From Marichromatium gracile (GTDB lineage Bacteria > Pseudomonadota > Gammaproteobacteria > Chromatiales > Chromatiaceae), in assembly GCF_004343155.1 (NCBI RefSeq), contig NZ_SMDC01000007.1, positions 124,001-188,000 of the forward strand: a DNA stretch of 64,000 nucleotides, written 5' to 3'. Position 1 is the first letter of the stretch, and each line of letters begins with the position of its first letter. The notes beneath the pieces are model-generated. The model did not search any database and had not been told where the DNA came from. It saw nothing but the letters and a program-made list of their open reading frames with translations. The translations under genes and the position numbers were made by a program. Positions 25,448 to 32,666 of this stretch are shown one piece after another.

Positions 25448-26346
25448 CTCAAGCCTTTCTGTTCCCGTCCGCCACCTGGCAGCGCATCCGCCGGGTCGGC
25501 CTGACCCTCGCCGCCGTCGCGCTCGCGCTCCTCGCCGGCCAACGGCTGTGGATCCACTATCAGGTCGAGCCCTGGACCCCCGACGGGCGGGTGCGCGCGG
25601 ATATCGTGCGTATCACCCCGGACGTCTCCGGGTTGGTCACCGAGGTCTTCGTCACCAACGACCAGCGGGTGGAGGAGGGCGACCCGTTGTTCCAGATCGA
25701 TCGTCGACGCTATGTGCTGGCGCTGCGCGAGACCGCCGCCGAGATGCTGGCGCGGCGGACCGATATGGAGCAGGCGCGGCGCGATGCCGAGCGCGCGCTG
25801 GCGCTCGGCGACGTCATCTCGACGGAGGACCGCGAGGACAGCCTGTCGCGCCAGATCCTCGCCGAGGCGGCGTTGACCCGCGCCGAGGTGGCGCGCGATC
25901 TGGCCTCGCTCGATCTCGCCCGCACCACGGTGCGCGCCCCGACCGATGGGGTGCTGTCGGACTTCGCGCTGCGCGTCGGCGACTATGTCACCGCAGGCAC
26001 GCCGGTGCTGGCGTTGATCGATGCCCGCTCCTACCGGGTCGAGGGTTATTTCGAGGAGACCAAGCTGAGCCGGATCGAGGTCGGACAGCCCGCACTGGTG
26101 CGGCTGATGGGCGAGCAGCGCACCCTGAGCGGTCATGTCCAGAGCATCGCCATGGGCATCGAGGATCGCGATCGCGGTGCCGGCGACAGCCTGCTGCCCG
26201 ACGTCAATCCCACCTTCAGCTGGGTGCGTCTGGCCCAGCGCGTGCCGGTGCGCATCCGCCTCGACGCCCTGCCCGAGGACGGACTGGTGGTGGGACGCAC
26301 CGCGACGGTGATCGTGTTGCCGTTCGACCAGACGGCGCGACGATGA
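25444..26346 (+). CDS. aaeA: HlyD-family periplasmic adaptor (AaeA-like)
   Basis: A 300-residue adaptor with an N-terminal membrane anchor (about residues 16-35), lipoyl halves (DGRVRADIVRITPDVSGLVTEVFVTNDQRVEEGDPLFQID and TVRAPTDGVLSDFALRVGDYV) and a short alpha-hairpin. It links the FUSC exporter to an outer membrane channel. It is the last gene of the marR-aaeB-aaeX-aaeA operon. Confidence 0.87.
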   Translation: MTQAFLFPSATWQRIRRVGLTLAAVALALLAGQRLWIHYQVEPWTPDGRVRADIVRITPDVSGLVTEVFVTNDQRVEEGDPLFQIDRRRYVLALRETAAEMLARRTDMEQARRDAERALALGDVISTEDREDSLSRQILAEAALTRAEVARDLASLDLARTTVRAPTDGVLSDFALRVGDYVTAGTPVLALIDARSYRVEGYFEETKLSRIEVGQPALVRLMGEQRTLSGHVQSIAMGIEDRDRGAGDSLLPDVNPTFSWVRLAQRVPVRIRLDALPEDGLVVGRTATVIVLPFDQTARR

Positions 26347-26417
26347 CCGACCCTTCCACGGCATGATCGGTCTCTACCGGAGTTGACGCGGCGCCGTCGG
26401 TGATCGCTGTCGTGCGC

Positions 26418-27050
26418 TCAGGTGTCAGTGTCGGCCCGGGTCGCCGTCCGCGGCTGTCCGCGCTCGCGCGCCCGTGCGTCGCGCAGGCTGTAGAGACAGC
26501 CGCAATAGGTCTGCTGATAGAAATCGAGTTCGCGCACCAGCTGGTTGCGCCGCTCGGTGAGCCCCTGCTTGCGCCAGTTGCGCGCCCAGTAGTGGACGCC
26601 GGGGTTGGCGGCGGCGGCCGCCGCGCCGGCGGCGTCGATCTGGGCCAGATCCTTCCAGCGCGAGGTCGACAGGGTGGTGGCGAAGAGGGTCAGTCCCTGG
26701 GCCGCGGCCTCGGCGGCGGTGGCGCGTAGCCGCTGGTCGAAGCAGCGCGCGCAGCGCGCGCCGCGCTCGGGTTCCTGTTCGAGCCCGCGCATCCGCGCGA
26801 CCCAGTCGGCGGGGTCGTAGTCGGCGTCGATGAAGCGCAGCCCCAACCGCTCGGCATGGGTGATGGTCTCGGCCTTGCGCAGCCGGTACTCGCGCTCGGG
26901 GTGGATGTTGGGGTTGAAGTAATAGAGCACCGGGGTGATGCCGTTGTCGAGCAGACACTCGACGATCGCCGTCGAGCAGGGCGCGCAGCAGGTGTGGAGC
27001 AGTAGCCGGTCGGTTGCGACCGGTGGGGTCAGTGGGACGCGTGGCGGCAT
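26418..27050 (-). CDS. queH: Epoxyqueuosine reductase QueH
   Basis: A 210-residue DUF208/QueH protein. The metal and cluster cysteines are visible: HTCCAPCS (Cys21, Cys22, Cys25), GARCARCFDQR near residue 98, and YCGCLYSLRD near the end. It catalyses the last step of queuosine tRNA modification and replaces the B12-dependent QueG. Loss of a B12 requirement here contrasts with the many B12-using genes nearby. It starts 4 bases downstream of the metal-regulator gene's stop on the same strand and may share its transcript. Confidence 0.92.
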   Translation of the reverse strand: MPPRVPLTPPVATDRLLLHTCCAPCSTAIVECLLDNGITPVLYYFNPNIHPEREYRLRKAETITHAERLGLRFIDADYDPADWVARMRGLEQEPERGARCARCFDQRLRATAAEAAAQGLTLFATTLSTSRWKDLAQIDAAGAAAAAANPGVHYWARNWRKQGLTERRNQLVRELDFYQQTYCGCLYSLRDARARERGQPRTATRADTDT

Positions 27051-27054
27051 GGGG

Positions 27055-27471
27055 TCAGTGTTCCTGGTGACGGCAGTGGCTGTGATCGGCGAGCACCTCG
27101 AGCACCCGGCAGTGGTCGTCGCAGGCGCGGTCGCAGTCCGCGAGCATCTGGCTGATCTCGTCGCGCAGCGCGGTGAGACGCGCGATGCGCTGGTCGATCT
27201 GGTCGAGATGGGCGCGGGCGATGGCGTCGGCGCGATGACAGGGCGGCTCGCCGTCGCCCTCGAGCGCGAGCAGCGCGCGGATCGCGGGGATGTCGAAGCC
27301 GAGTTCGCGGGCGTGACGGATGAAGCGCAGCCGTTGCACCGCCTCTAGCGGGTAGCGACGGCGGTTGCTCGCGGTGCGCGCCGGGGCGGGCAGCAGCCCG
27401 ATCTCCTCGTAGTAACGGATGGTCGGGACCTTGACCTCGGTCGCGCGGGAGAGCTCACCGATTCCAAGCAT
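27055..27471 (-). CDS. MerR-family heavy-metal regulator (CadR/PbrR/ZntR type)
   Basis: A 138-residue MerR protein. The helix-turn-helix is MLGIGELSRATEVKVPTIRYYEEIGLLP, and metal-ligand candidates are the Cys in GEPPCHRAD (near residue 77), CDRACDDHC (near 112-120) and a C-terminal HSHCRHQEH tail. This set resembles Cd/Pb/Zn sensors. It is divergent from a P1B ATPase gene with a 19-base-spacer promoter between them, the classic MerR-activated arrangement. ATG 27471 is preferred; an extra 5 codons upstream are possible. The C-terminal His/Cys tail may widen metal specificity. Confidence 0.88.
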   Translation of the reverse strand: MLGIGELSRATEVKVPTIRYYEEIGLLPAPARTASNRRRYPLEAVQRLRFIRHARELGFDIPAIRALLALEGDGEPPCHRADAIARAHLDQIDQRIARLTALRDEISQMLADCDRACDDHCRVLEVLADHSHCRHQEH

Positions 27472-27486
27472 GATTCTGATTCTCAC

Positions 27487-27517
27487 TTGATGCTCTAGTC
27501 ACTAGAGATTGTAGCCT
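27487..27517 (+). promoter_or_regulatory. MerR-type promoter/operator of the metal ATPase
   Basis: A -35 element TTGATG (27487-27492) and a -10 element TAGCCT (27512-27517) are separated by 19 bases, longer than the usual 17. The dyad CTCTAGT-C-ACTAGAG (27493-27507) fills the spacer. This matches the architecture of ZntR/CadR-controlled promoters, in which metal-bound regulator untwists the long spacer. Confidence 0.8.
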
Positions 27518-27559
27518 CATCGATGACGACAGGATTGTATCGATGAGGTGAATCTGAAG

Positions 27560-29857
27560 ATGTCTAGCCAAGCTGTCGGGGCGCCGCTGACGGTGCCCGT
27601 GGAGACCCGGTTGCGGGTCGATGGGATGGATTGCGGGGCCTGCGCGAGCCGGGTGGAGACGGCGCTCGGTCGGTTGCCCGAGGTGCGCGCGGTGACGGTC
27701 TCGCTCGCCACCGCCGAGGTGCGGGTCGAGCATCTGCCCGGAATCGAGCGGGCGCGACTCGCCGAGACCCTGTCGCGCCTCGGCTTCACGCCACGCGAGA
27801 CCGCATCGACCGGGGCCACGGCCTGCGGCTGCGGCGCGTCGGCCTGCGCCGCCCCGGAGGCGCCGCCGAGGGGCGCCGATCGGCCGACGCCCTGGTGGCG
27901 CAGTCGTCAGGGGCTGCTCACCCTCGGCACCGGGGCGCTGATGCTCACCGCCTATGGCGCGGCGAGCCTGTTCCCGGCCTTCGAGCGCCCGATCTTCCTC
28001 GCCGCGGTGCTGCTCGGCCTGGTCCCGGTGGCGCGGCGCGCCTGGGCGGCGGCTCGGCTCGGCTCGCCGCTGTCGATCGAGACGCTGATGAGTCTGGCGG
28101 CGCTCGCCGCGGTGGCCGTCGGCGCCGAGGCCGAGGCGGCGGCGGTGCTGTTCCTGTTCCAGGTCGGGGAGTCGCTCGAGGGGCTGGCGGCGCGGCGCTC
28201 GCGCGCCGGGATCGGCGCCCTGATCGAGCTGTTGCCGCGCAACGCGCGCCGGCTGCGCGCCGACGGTACGCTGGAGACGGTCGCCGCCGAGCGGTTGCGA
28301 GTCGATGATCGCATCGAGGTCCACCCCGGCGAGCGCATCCCCGCCGACGGCGAGGTGCTGGAGGGGGTCGGCGGCGTCGACGAGTCGCCGCTCAGCGGCG
28401 AGAGCCTGCCCCAGCTCAGGCGCCCGGGCGATGCGGTGTTCGCCGGCAGCGTCAACCTGGAGAGCCGGTTGCGGTTGCGCGTCACCGCCGATGCCGCCGA
28501 CAACACCATCGCGCGGATCACCCGGTTGGTGCGCGAGGCGCAGGCGCGCAAGGCGCCGAGCGCGCGTTTCATCGAGCGTTTCGCCCGCGTCTACACCCCG
28601 CTGGTGGTGCTCTTCGCCACCCTGGTGGCGGTGGTGCCGCCGCTGTTCCTGGGCGCGCTCTGGTCGGAGTGGATCTATCGCGGCGCGGCGATCCTGTTGA
28701 TCGGTTGCCCCTGTGCCTTGGTGATCTCGACCCCGGCTGCGATCGCCGCCGGGCTGGCCGCCGGGGCGCGTCAGGGGTTGCTGATGAAGGGCGGGGCGGT
28801 GCTCGAGGGGTTGGCGCGGATCACCCGGGTGGCCTTCGACAAGACCGGCACCCTGACCCTGGGCCAGCCCCGGGTGACCGAGGTGGTCGTCCTGGAGGGT
28901 GAGCGCGCGCGCCTGCTCGAGTGTGCCGCGGCGCTCAGTCAGGGCTCGTCGCACCCGTTGTCGCGAGCAATCCTCGCCCACGCCGAGGCGGCGGGACTCG
29001 CCGCCGTCGCGCCCGAGCGCGTGCGCGCGCTCCCCGGTCGCGGGGTGCGTGGCGAGATCGGTGGGCGTGAGTGCTTCCTCGGCTCGCTGACGGCGGCGCG
29101 CGAGCTGATCGGCGGCGATGCTTCCGGGCTGGTCGTCGCCGCCGAGTCGCAGCAGGCACTGGGGCGAAGCCTCTCGGTGGTGGTCGAGGACGGGCGTGCG
29201 CTCGGGCTGATCGCGATGCACGATGCGCCGCGTGAGGATGCCGCCGCCGGCATCGCGGCGCTCGACCGGCTGGGGATCGGCGCCCTGGTGCTCAGTGGCG
29301 ATCAGCGCCCGGCGGTCGCGGCCCTGGCCGGGCCGCTGGGCATCGAGGCCCACGCCGGGTTGTTGCCCGAGGACAAGCAACGGCTGGTGAGCGAGCTGCA
29401 ACAGACCGGCGAGCGGGTCGCCAAGGTCGGCGACGGCATCAACGACGCCCCGGCGCTGGCGGCCGCCGAGATCGGCATCGCCATGGGCGGCGGCACCGAG
29501 GTGGCGCTGGAAACGGCCGACGCCGCCAGCCTGCATGCTCGGGTCGGTGATGTCGCGGCGATGGTGCGGCTGTCGCGCCGCACCCTGCGGGTGATCCGCC
29601 AGAACGTCGCCCTCGCCATCGGGCTCAAGCTCGGGCTGATGGTCACCACCCTGCTCGGCGTGACCGGGCTGTGGCCGGCGGTGCTCGCCGATACCGGCGC
29701 CACCGTGCTGGTGACCGCCAACTCGCTGCGACTGCTGCGGGCGCGGGTCGTCGAGCCGACGGCGGCAGGGGCCTCGGGCCGTCAGGAGGCCAGTGGTGCG
29801 AAGCCGGACGAATGCTGCCGGGACGGCGACCAGTCGCCAGCGGCCAGCCTCCAGTAG
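27560..29857 (+). CDS. zntA: Heavy-metal translocating P1B-type ATPase (Zn/Cd/Pb)
   Basis: A 765-residue P-type ATPase. It has an N-terminal heavy-metal-binding domain (RLRVDGMDCGACASRVETAL), a Cys-rich link (TACGCGASACAAP), membrane helices, the actuator loop, the CPC motif (LLIGCPCALVIST), phosphorylation motif DKTGTLT, HP dipeptide (SSHPLS) and the hinge motif GDGINDAPAL. CPC and the paired regulator point to Zn/Cd/Pb export. It ends with an unusual tail containing ECCRDG that might bind metal. ATG 27560 is chosen over GTG 27548 because GAGGTGA lies about 10 bases upstream. Confidence 0.92.
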   Translation: MSSQAVGAPLTVPVETRLRVDGMDCGACASRVETALGRLPEVRAVTVSLATAEVRVEHLPGIERARLAETLSRLGFTPRETASTGATACGCGASACAAPEAPPRGADRPTPWWRSRQGLLTLGTGALMLTAYGAASLFPAFERPIFLAAVLLGLVPVARRAWAAARLGSPLSIETLMSLAALAAVAVGAEAEAAAVLFLFQVGESLEGLAARRSRAGIGALIELLPRNARRLRADGTLETVAAERLRVDDRIEVHPGERIPADGEVLEGVGGVDESPLSGESLPQLRRPGDAVFAGSVNLESRLRLRVTADAADNTIARITRLVREAQARKAPSARFIERFARVYTPLVVLFATLVAVVPPLFLGALWSEWIYRGAAILLIGCPCALVISTPAAIAAGLAAGARQGLLMKGGAVLEGLARITRVAFDKTGTLTLGQPRVTEVVVLEGERARLLECAAALSQGSSHPLSRAILAHAEAAGLAAVAPERVRALPGRGVRGEIGGRECFLGSLTAARELIGGDASGLVVAAESQQALGRSLSVVVEDGRALGLIAMHDAPREDAAAGIAALDRLGIGALVLSGDQRPAVAALAGPLGIEAHAGLLPEDKQRLVSELQQTGERVAKVGDGINDAPALAAAEIGIAMGGGTEVALETADAASLHARVGDVAAMVRLSRRTLRVIRQNVALAIGLKLGLMVTTLLGVTGLWPAVLADTGATVLVTANSLRLLRARVVEPTAAGASGRQEASGAKPDECCRDGDQSPAASLQ

Positions 29858-30138
29858 GAGAGAGCGCCTTTCCGTAAGCCGGGCAAAGCGCAGCGTGCCC
29901 GGCGAAGGGGTTGAGGTCTCTGGTGTGGGCCTGGACTGCCGGGGCAGCTAGCCGTCAGCGGCCAGCCTCCAGCCTCCAGTCGGAGCGGGTCTCCCTGTCA
30001 CCGGTCGGTGATCGCGAGCGGTCGAGGTGCGTTAGCTGTCATCGCAGTCGAATCCCCAACCCCCTTTGGACAAAGGGGGCTTGAGAGCAGTGGGCTTGTC
30101 GGACGGAGCGCGGGGGAGAGGTGTAGCTGGTCGCTGAC

Positions 30139-30336
30139 GGCTGAAGGCTGGAATCTCTCCCGCCTTCGCGCCCTTCGCGGCTTTGCGGTTCACATCAGCT
30201 TCCAGCGATCAGCATTCAGCTTCCAGTCGGGGAGGCTGGTGTGCATGGTCGGCCGTTGACGGGAAAGACGGTATCCCTTGGCGGCTGAAGGCTGGAATCT
30301 CTCCTGCCTTCGCGCCCTTCGCGGCTTTGCGGTTCA
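30139..30336. repeat. Two copies of a 54-base interspersed repeat
   Basis: Copies at 30139-30192 and 30283-30336 begin GGCTGAAGGCTGGAATCTCT and end GGCTTTGCGGTTCA, with one C/T difference. Related wording (TTCGCGCC, GCAGCTTTGCGGTTGC) appears near 42775-42800, suggesting a dispersed family in this genome. Confidence 0.75.
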
Positions 30337-30342
30337 ATCTCT

Positions 30343-30394
30343 TGGCGGCTGGCGGCTGGCGGCTGGCGGCTGGCGGCTGGCGGCTGGCGGCTGG
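30343..30394. repeat. Tandem 7-mer repeat (TGGCGGC)7
   Basis: Seven exact copies of TGGCGGC from 30343 to 30391, followed by a partial unit. Perfect short tandem repeats of this length are prone to copy-number change. It lies just beyond the terminator of the small minus-strand gene. Confidence 0.85.
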
Positions 30395-30400
30395 ACGAAA

Positions 30401-30429
30401 AACGGCCAACCGCATTGCGGTTGGCCGTT
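30401..30429 (-). terminator. Rho-independent terminator of the 46-residue gene
   Basis: A 14-base inverted repeat (AACGGCCAACCGCA with TGCGGTTGGCCGTT) with a tiny loop. Read on the minus strand it is followed by TTTTTCG. It lies 30 bases after the stop of the small gene at 30459-30599. Confidence 0.8.
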
Positions 30430-30458
30430 GTGGTTGAGGTGGTGGTGAGGGGCGCGGG

Positions 30459-30599
30459 TCAGCGGATGCGCGTGCGGGTGCGTCTGACCGGGACGGTCTG
30501 GCGGGCACGGCGCCGGGCATGCTGGAGCTGCCAGGCCATGGCGCCCAGGGCGCCGGTGAAGAGCGCCAGCTGGAGTGTCGTCAGGAGTGCCTCGCTCAT
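30459..30599 (-). CDS. Small single-pass membrane protein, unknown function
   Basis: A 46-residue open frame starting MSEALLTTLQLALFTGAL. A hydrophobic helix (about residues 4-24) is followed by an Arg-rich tail (HARRRARQ, then RRTRTRIR), giving an N-out/C-in or peripheral orientation. GCGAGGA lies about 9 bases upstream of the ATG, and a strong terminator follows 30 bases after the stop, so this looks like an independently transcribed gene. I do not recognise a family. Photosynthetic bacteria encode many short membrane polypeptides, but no bacteriochlorophyll-ligating His motif typical of light-harvesting proteins is present (the only His is beyond the helix). Confidence 0.6.
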   Translation of the reverse strand: MSEALLTTLQLALFTGALGAMAWQLQHARRRARQTVPVRRTRTRIR

Positions 30600-30851
30600 T
30601 GGGCTGTCCTCGCGTGGTCGTGGGTCATGTTGCCGGGCGACCAGCGCGCCCGACCCTCGTTGTCGAGAATCGGGCTTTTCGCGGCCCGGTTCAAGGGGGC
30701 AAAAACCCTTAGCCGTCCGGGGTGAGACCCGGGTCGCGTCCTCAGGCTACACGCCGGTGCCGCGCGCGCAGTGTCTCGGCGCGGCGCGGGCGAGCGCGCA
30801 GCGGGCGGGATCGTGGCGGCCCGCGGCGGCGTGGTGCCGCTGCCGGTCGGG

Positions 30852-31289
30852 TCAGTAGCTGATCACCACGGTGTCCTCGGCGCTCATCGCCGCGAGGCTG
30901 CGTGCGCAGTCGACCTTGACGGTACCGGGGAGCATGTCGGCCATCTCCAGTCCGGCCTTGCGCAGACACATGCCGCAGAGCATCACCTCGGCCCCGGCGT
31001 CGATCAGCGCGCCGAGCTGGCCGCGCAGGTCGTCGGGGGCGCCGCCGGCACGGTCGGTGGCGAAGCCCTGCTGGGCGAGATAGACGCCGCGTACGTTGAG
31101 GAAGACGGTGACGGCGTAGCCGGCCTCGAGCGCCCGGGTGGCGTGGCCGAGCGCCATGCCGGCGCGCCAGGCCTCGTCGCTGGTGAGGTTGTAGAAGACG
31201 TGACGATCGGGGGCGGCGAGGGCGCTGGCGGGGATGCTGAGCAGCAGTGCGATGAGCAGCGCGCCGAGGCGCGTGGTGCGAGCGGACAT
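30852..31289 (-). CDS. DsrE-family periplasmic protein
   Basis: A 145-residue protein with a signal peptide (residues 1-25, ending ALAAP) and a DsrE/DsrF-like fold: DRHVFYNLTSDEAWRAGMALGHATRALEAGYAVTVFLNVRGV, then GAEVMLCGMCLRKAGLE. The CGMC pair (around residue 108) sits where DsrE-type proteins carry their sulfur-binding Cys. In sulfur oxidisers such proteins carry or sense persulfide sulfur, but a periplasmic form is less understood. It lies downstream of cobF on the same strand, with a 9-base-pair GC hairpin between them (31325-31346). Confidence 0.85.
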   Translation of the reverse strand: MSARTTRLGALLIALLLSIPASALAAPDRHVFYNLTSDEAWRAGMALGHATRALEAGYAVTVFLNVRGVYLAQQGFATDRAGGAPDDLRGQLGALIDAGAEVMLCGMCLRKAGLEMADMLPGTVKVDCARSLAAMSAEDTVVISY

Positions 31290-31324
31290 GGTTCGACCTC
31301 CTGTCGTGGTTGGGATCCTGCAGC

Positions 31325-31346
31325 GGCGCGCCCCTGTGGGCGCGCC
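31325..31346 (-). terminator. Possible terminator/attenuator hairpin after cobF
   Basis: GGCGCGCCC and GGGCGCGCC pair over 9 bases around CTGT, just after the cobF stop and before the DsrE-like gene. There is no T-run, so it may be an mRNA-stabilising or attenuating hairpin. Confidence 0.4.
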
Positions 31347-31353
31347 GGCCCTG

Positions 31354-32136
31354 TCAGTCCTCGTCCTGCTGCTCGTCGCGCCGTCGGCGCAGCAGGTAGA
31401 TGTCCATCTGCCAGCCCTTCTCGGCCTTGAGTTCGGCGCGGGCGCGCAGCGCCTCGTCGACCACCTCGTCGAGCGGTCCGGCGACCAGGCGCTCGTCAGC
31501 GGTGCCGACCAGCCCGCCCCAGTAGAGATCCATGTCCTGGCCGGTGAAGCGCTGGTAGGAGGCGTTGTAGTCGAGCATCACCACGGCGTTGTCGAGCGTG
31601 GCCGGGTCGCAGTGCTCGGCATGGCGTCCGGTGGTGATGGTGATCGCCTCGCCGACGCGGTTGAGCGGGATCTTGTGCCGGGCGGTGAGCACCTGGACCG
31701 AGGTGATCCCGGGGATGACCTCGAAGCGCAGCTGCTCTGGCTGCTCGGCGACCAGCTCGGTGATGTTGGTGATGGTCTGGTCGTAGAGCGCGGGGTCGCC
31801 CCACAGCAGGAAGGCGCCGGACTGGCCGTCGGCCAGCTCGCGCTCGATCAGCTCGGCGAAGATCTCGCGCTTGCGCTGGTGCCAGCGGCGCACGCCTTCC
31901 TTGTAGTCGCCGTTCTCGATGGTGCGCTGGGGGCTCTCGGCGATGACCACCCGGTAACTGCCGGGCTCGCAGTGCGCCTCGAGGATCTGGTGGCGCAGTG
32001 CGAGCAGATCCTCCTTGCCGCGCCCGGCCTTGTCGAGCATGAAGAAGACATCGGTCTTCCGCATGGTCTCGATCGCCTGCAGGGTGAGATATTTCGGGTC
32101 CCCCGGACCCATGCCGATGAGATAGAGCGTCTTCAT
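31354..32136 (-). CDS. cobF: Precorrin-6A synthase (deacetylating)
   Basis: A 260-residue SAM-dependent tetrapyrrole methylase. It has the N-terminal MKTLYLIGMGPGDPKYLTLQAIETM motif, the SAM loop region (AFLLWGDPALYDQTI) and PGITSVQVLTARHKIPLNR. The segment NGDYKEGVRRWHQRK is typical of CobF. CobF methylates C1 and removes the acetyl group in the oxygen-dependent cobalamin pathway, so it is notable in a presumed anaerobic phototroph. ATG 32136 is chosen from family alignment; the frame is open further upstream without similarity. It is divergent from bchE. Confidence 0.82.
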   Translation of the reverse strand: MKTLYLIGMGPGDPKYLTLQAIETMRKTDVFFMLDKAGRGKEDLLALRHQILEAHCEPGSYRVVIAESPQRTIENGDYKEGVRRWHQRKREIFAELIERELADGQSGAFLLWGDPALYDQTITNITELVAEQPEQLRFEVIPGITSVQVLTARHKIPLNRVGEAITITTGRHAEHCDPATLDNAVVMLDYNASYQRFTGQDMDLYWGGLVGTADERLVAGPLDEVVDEALRARAELKAEKGWQMDIYLLRRRRDEQQDED

Positions 32137-32666
32137 GTGTATAACCAGCGACCAACCTGGCCTCGCGGCCGGAGTGACGGACTGTCTGGCCCCATGATCT
32201 GGTGTGGTGCCAGCCAACCGCGTCGGCGGTGGCCGATGGTAGCAGTATCCTCGCCGGACAGTCAGCCGTATCGGTCGTGGCGCATTCTGGGATCCGTTGG
32301 TAAGATGCCTGCCCGACGTAGAACCGGCTTTTTGCAGACATGATGCGGGCGAGAATTTTTCCCACAAGGGTTTTGTGGTTGCCAGCGCCGAAGGGGCTGA
32401 CGCATGCTCGCGGATCGTGGTCGATGCTTGCCCTTGCGTCATCTACTACTACACCGACTGTTTCGAATTTGGCCAAGCGCTCGCCCGTCACAGGACTCCC
32501 GTCATGATCGTTCGTCATCGCACGCCGTCGAGCGAGCCGTTCGCCCCGGCCCCGTCGCGCTGCGCCGGTCGACGGTGTCTGTGCCAACTGTCGCAGTCTG
32601 GCGGGGCTTCACTACACTCAGCAGAGCCCAGCTGAGTCCGACGATCGAGATAACCCGGAGCTGACA
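32137..32666. other. Divergent cobF/bchE intergenic region
   Basis: 530 bases between the divergent starts. It must hold the promoters of cobF (minus) and bchE (plus), but I cannot place clear -35/-10 elements. I looked for TGT-N12-ACA (PpsR/CrtJ) sites and for cobalamin-riboswitch core motifs and found neither. Short open frames are present but have no recognisable product. Confidence 0.5.

Larger units (their letters stand above)
29858..30458. other. Repeat-rich non-coding region
   Basis: About 600 bases without a believable gene. It holds a GC hairpin (GCCGGGCA/TGCCCGGC, 29878-29903, possibly the zntA terminator), a C5T3G/CA3G5 hairpin (30060-30079), a duplicated 54-base unit (30139-30192 and 30283-30336, one difference), and seven tandem copies of TGGCGGC. 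Traces of similar repeat wording recur at 42.67-42.86 kb. Confidence 0.7.

Noticed and set aside
30343-30394. CRISPR-like array.
   Set aside because: The unit is 7 bases in perfect tandem with no spacers, so it is a simple-sequence repeat.
30459-30599. Light-harvesting polypeptide.
   Set aside because: Size is similar, but the helix lacks the His needed to ligate bacteriochlorophyll and no puf/puc genes are nearby.
32297-32635. Possible 112-codon gene upstream of bchE.
   Set aside because: No ribosome site, composition unlike a protein, and it occupies the divergent promoter region.
32137-32666. PpsR/CrtJ-type sites or a cobalamin riboswitch between cobF and bchE.
   Set aside because: No TGT-N12-ACA match was found on reading, and no cobalamin-riboswitch core is recognisable. 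A model search would be needed to exclude it fully.
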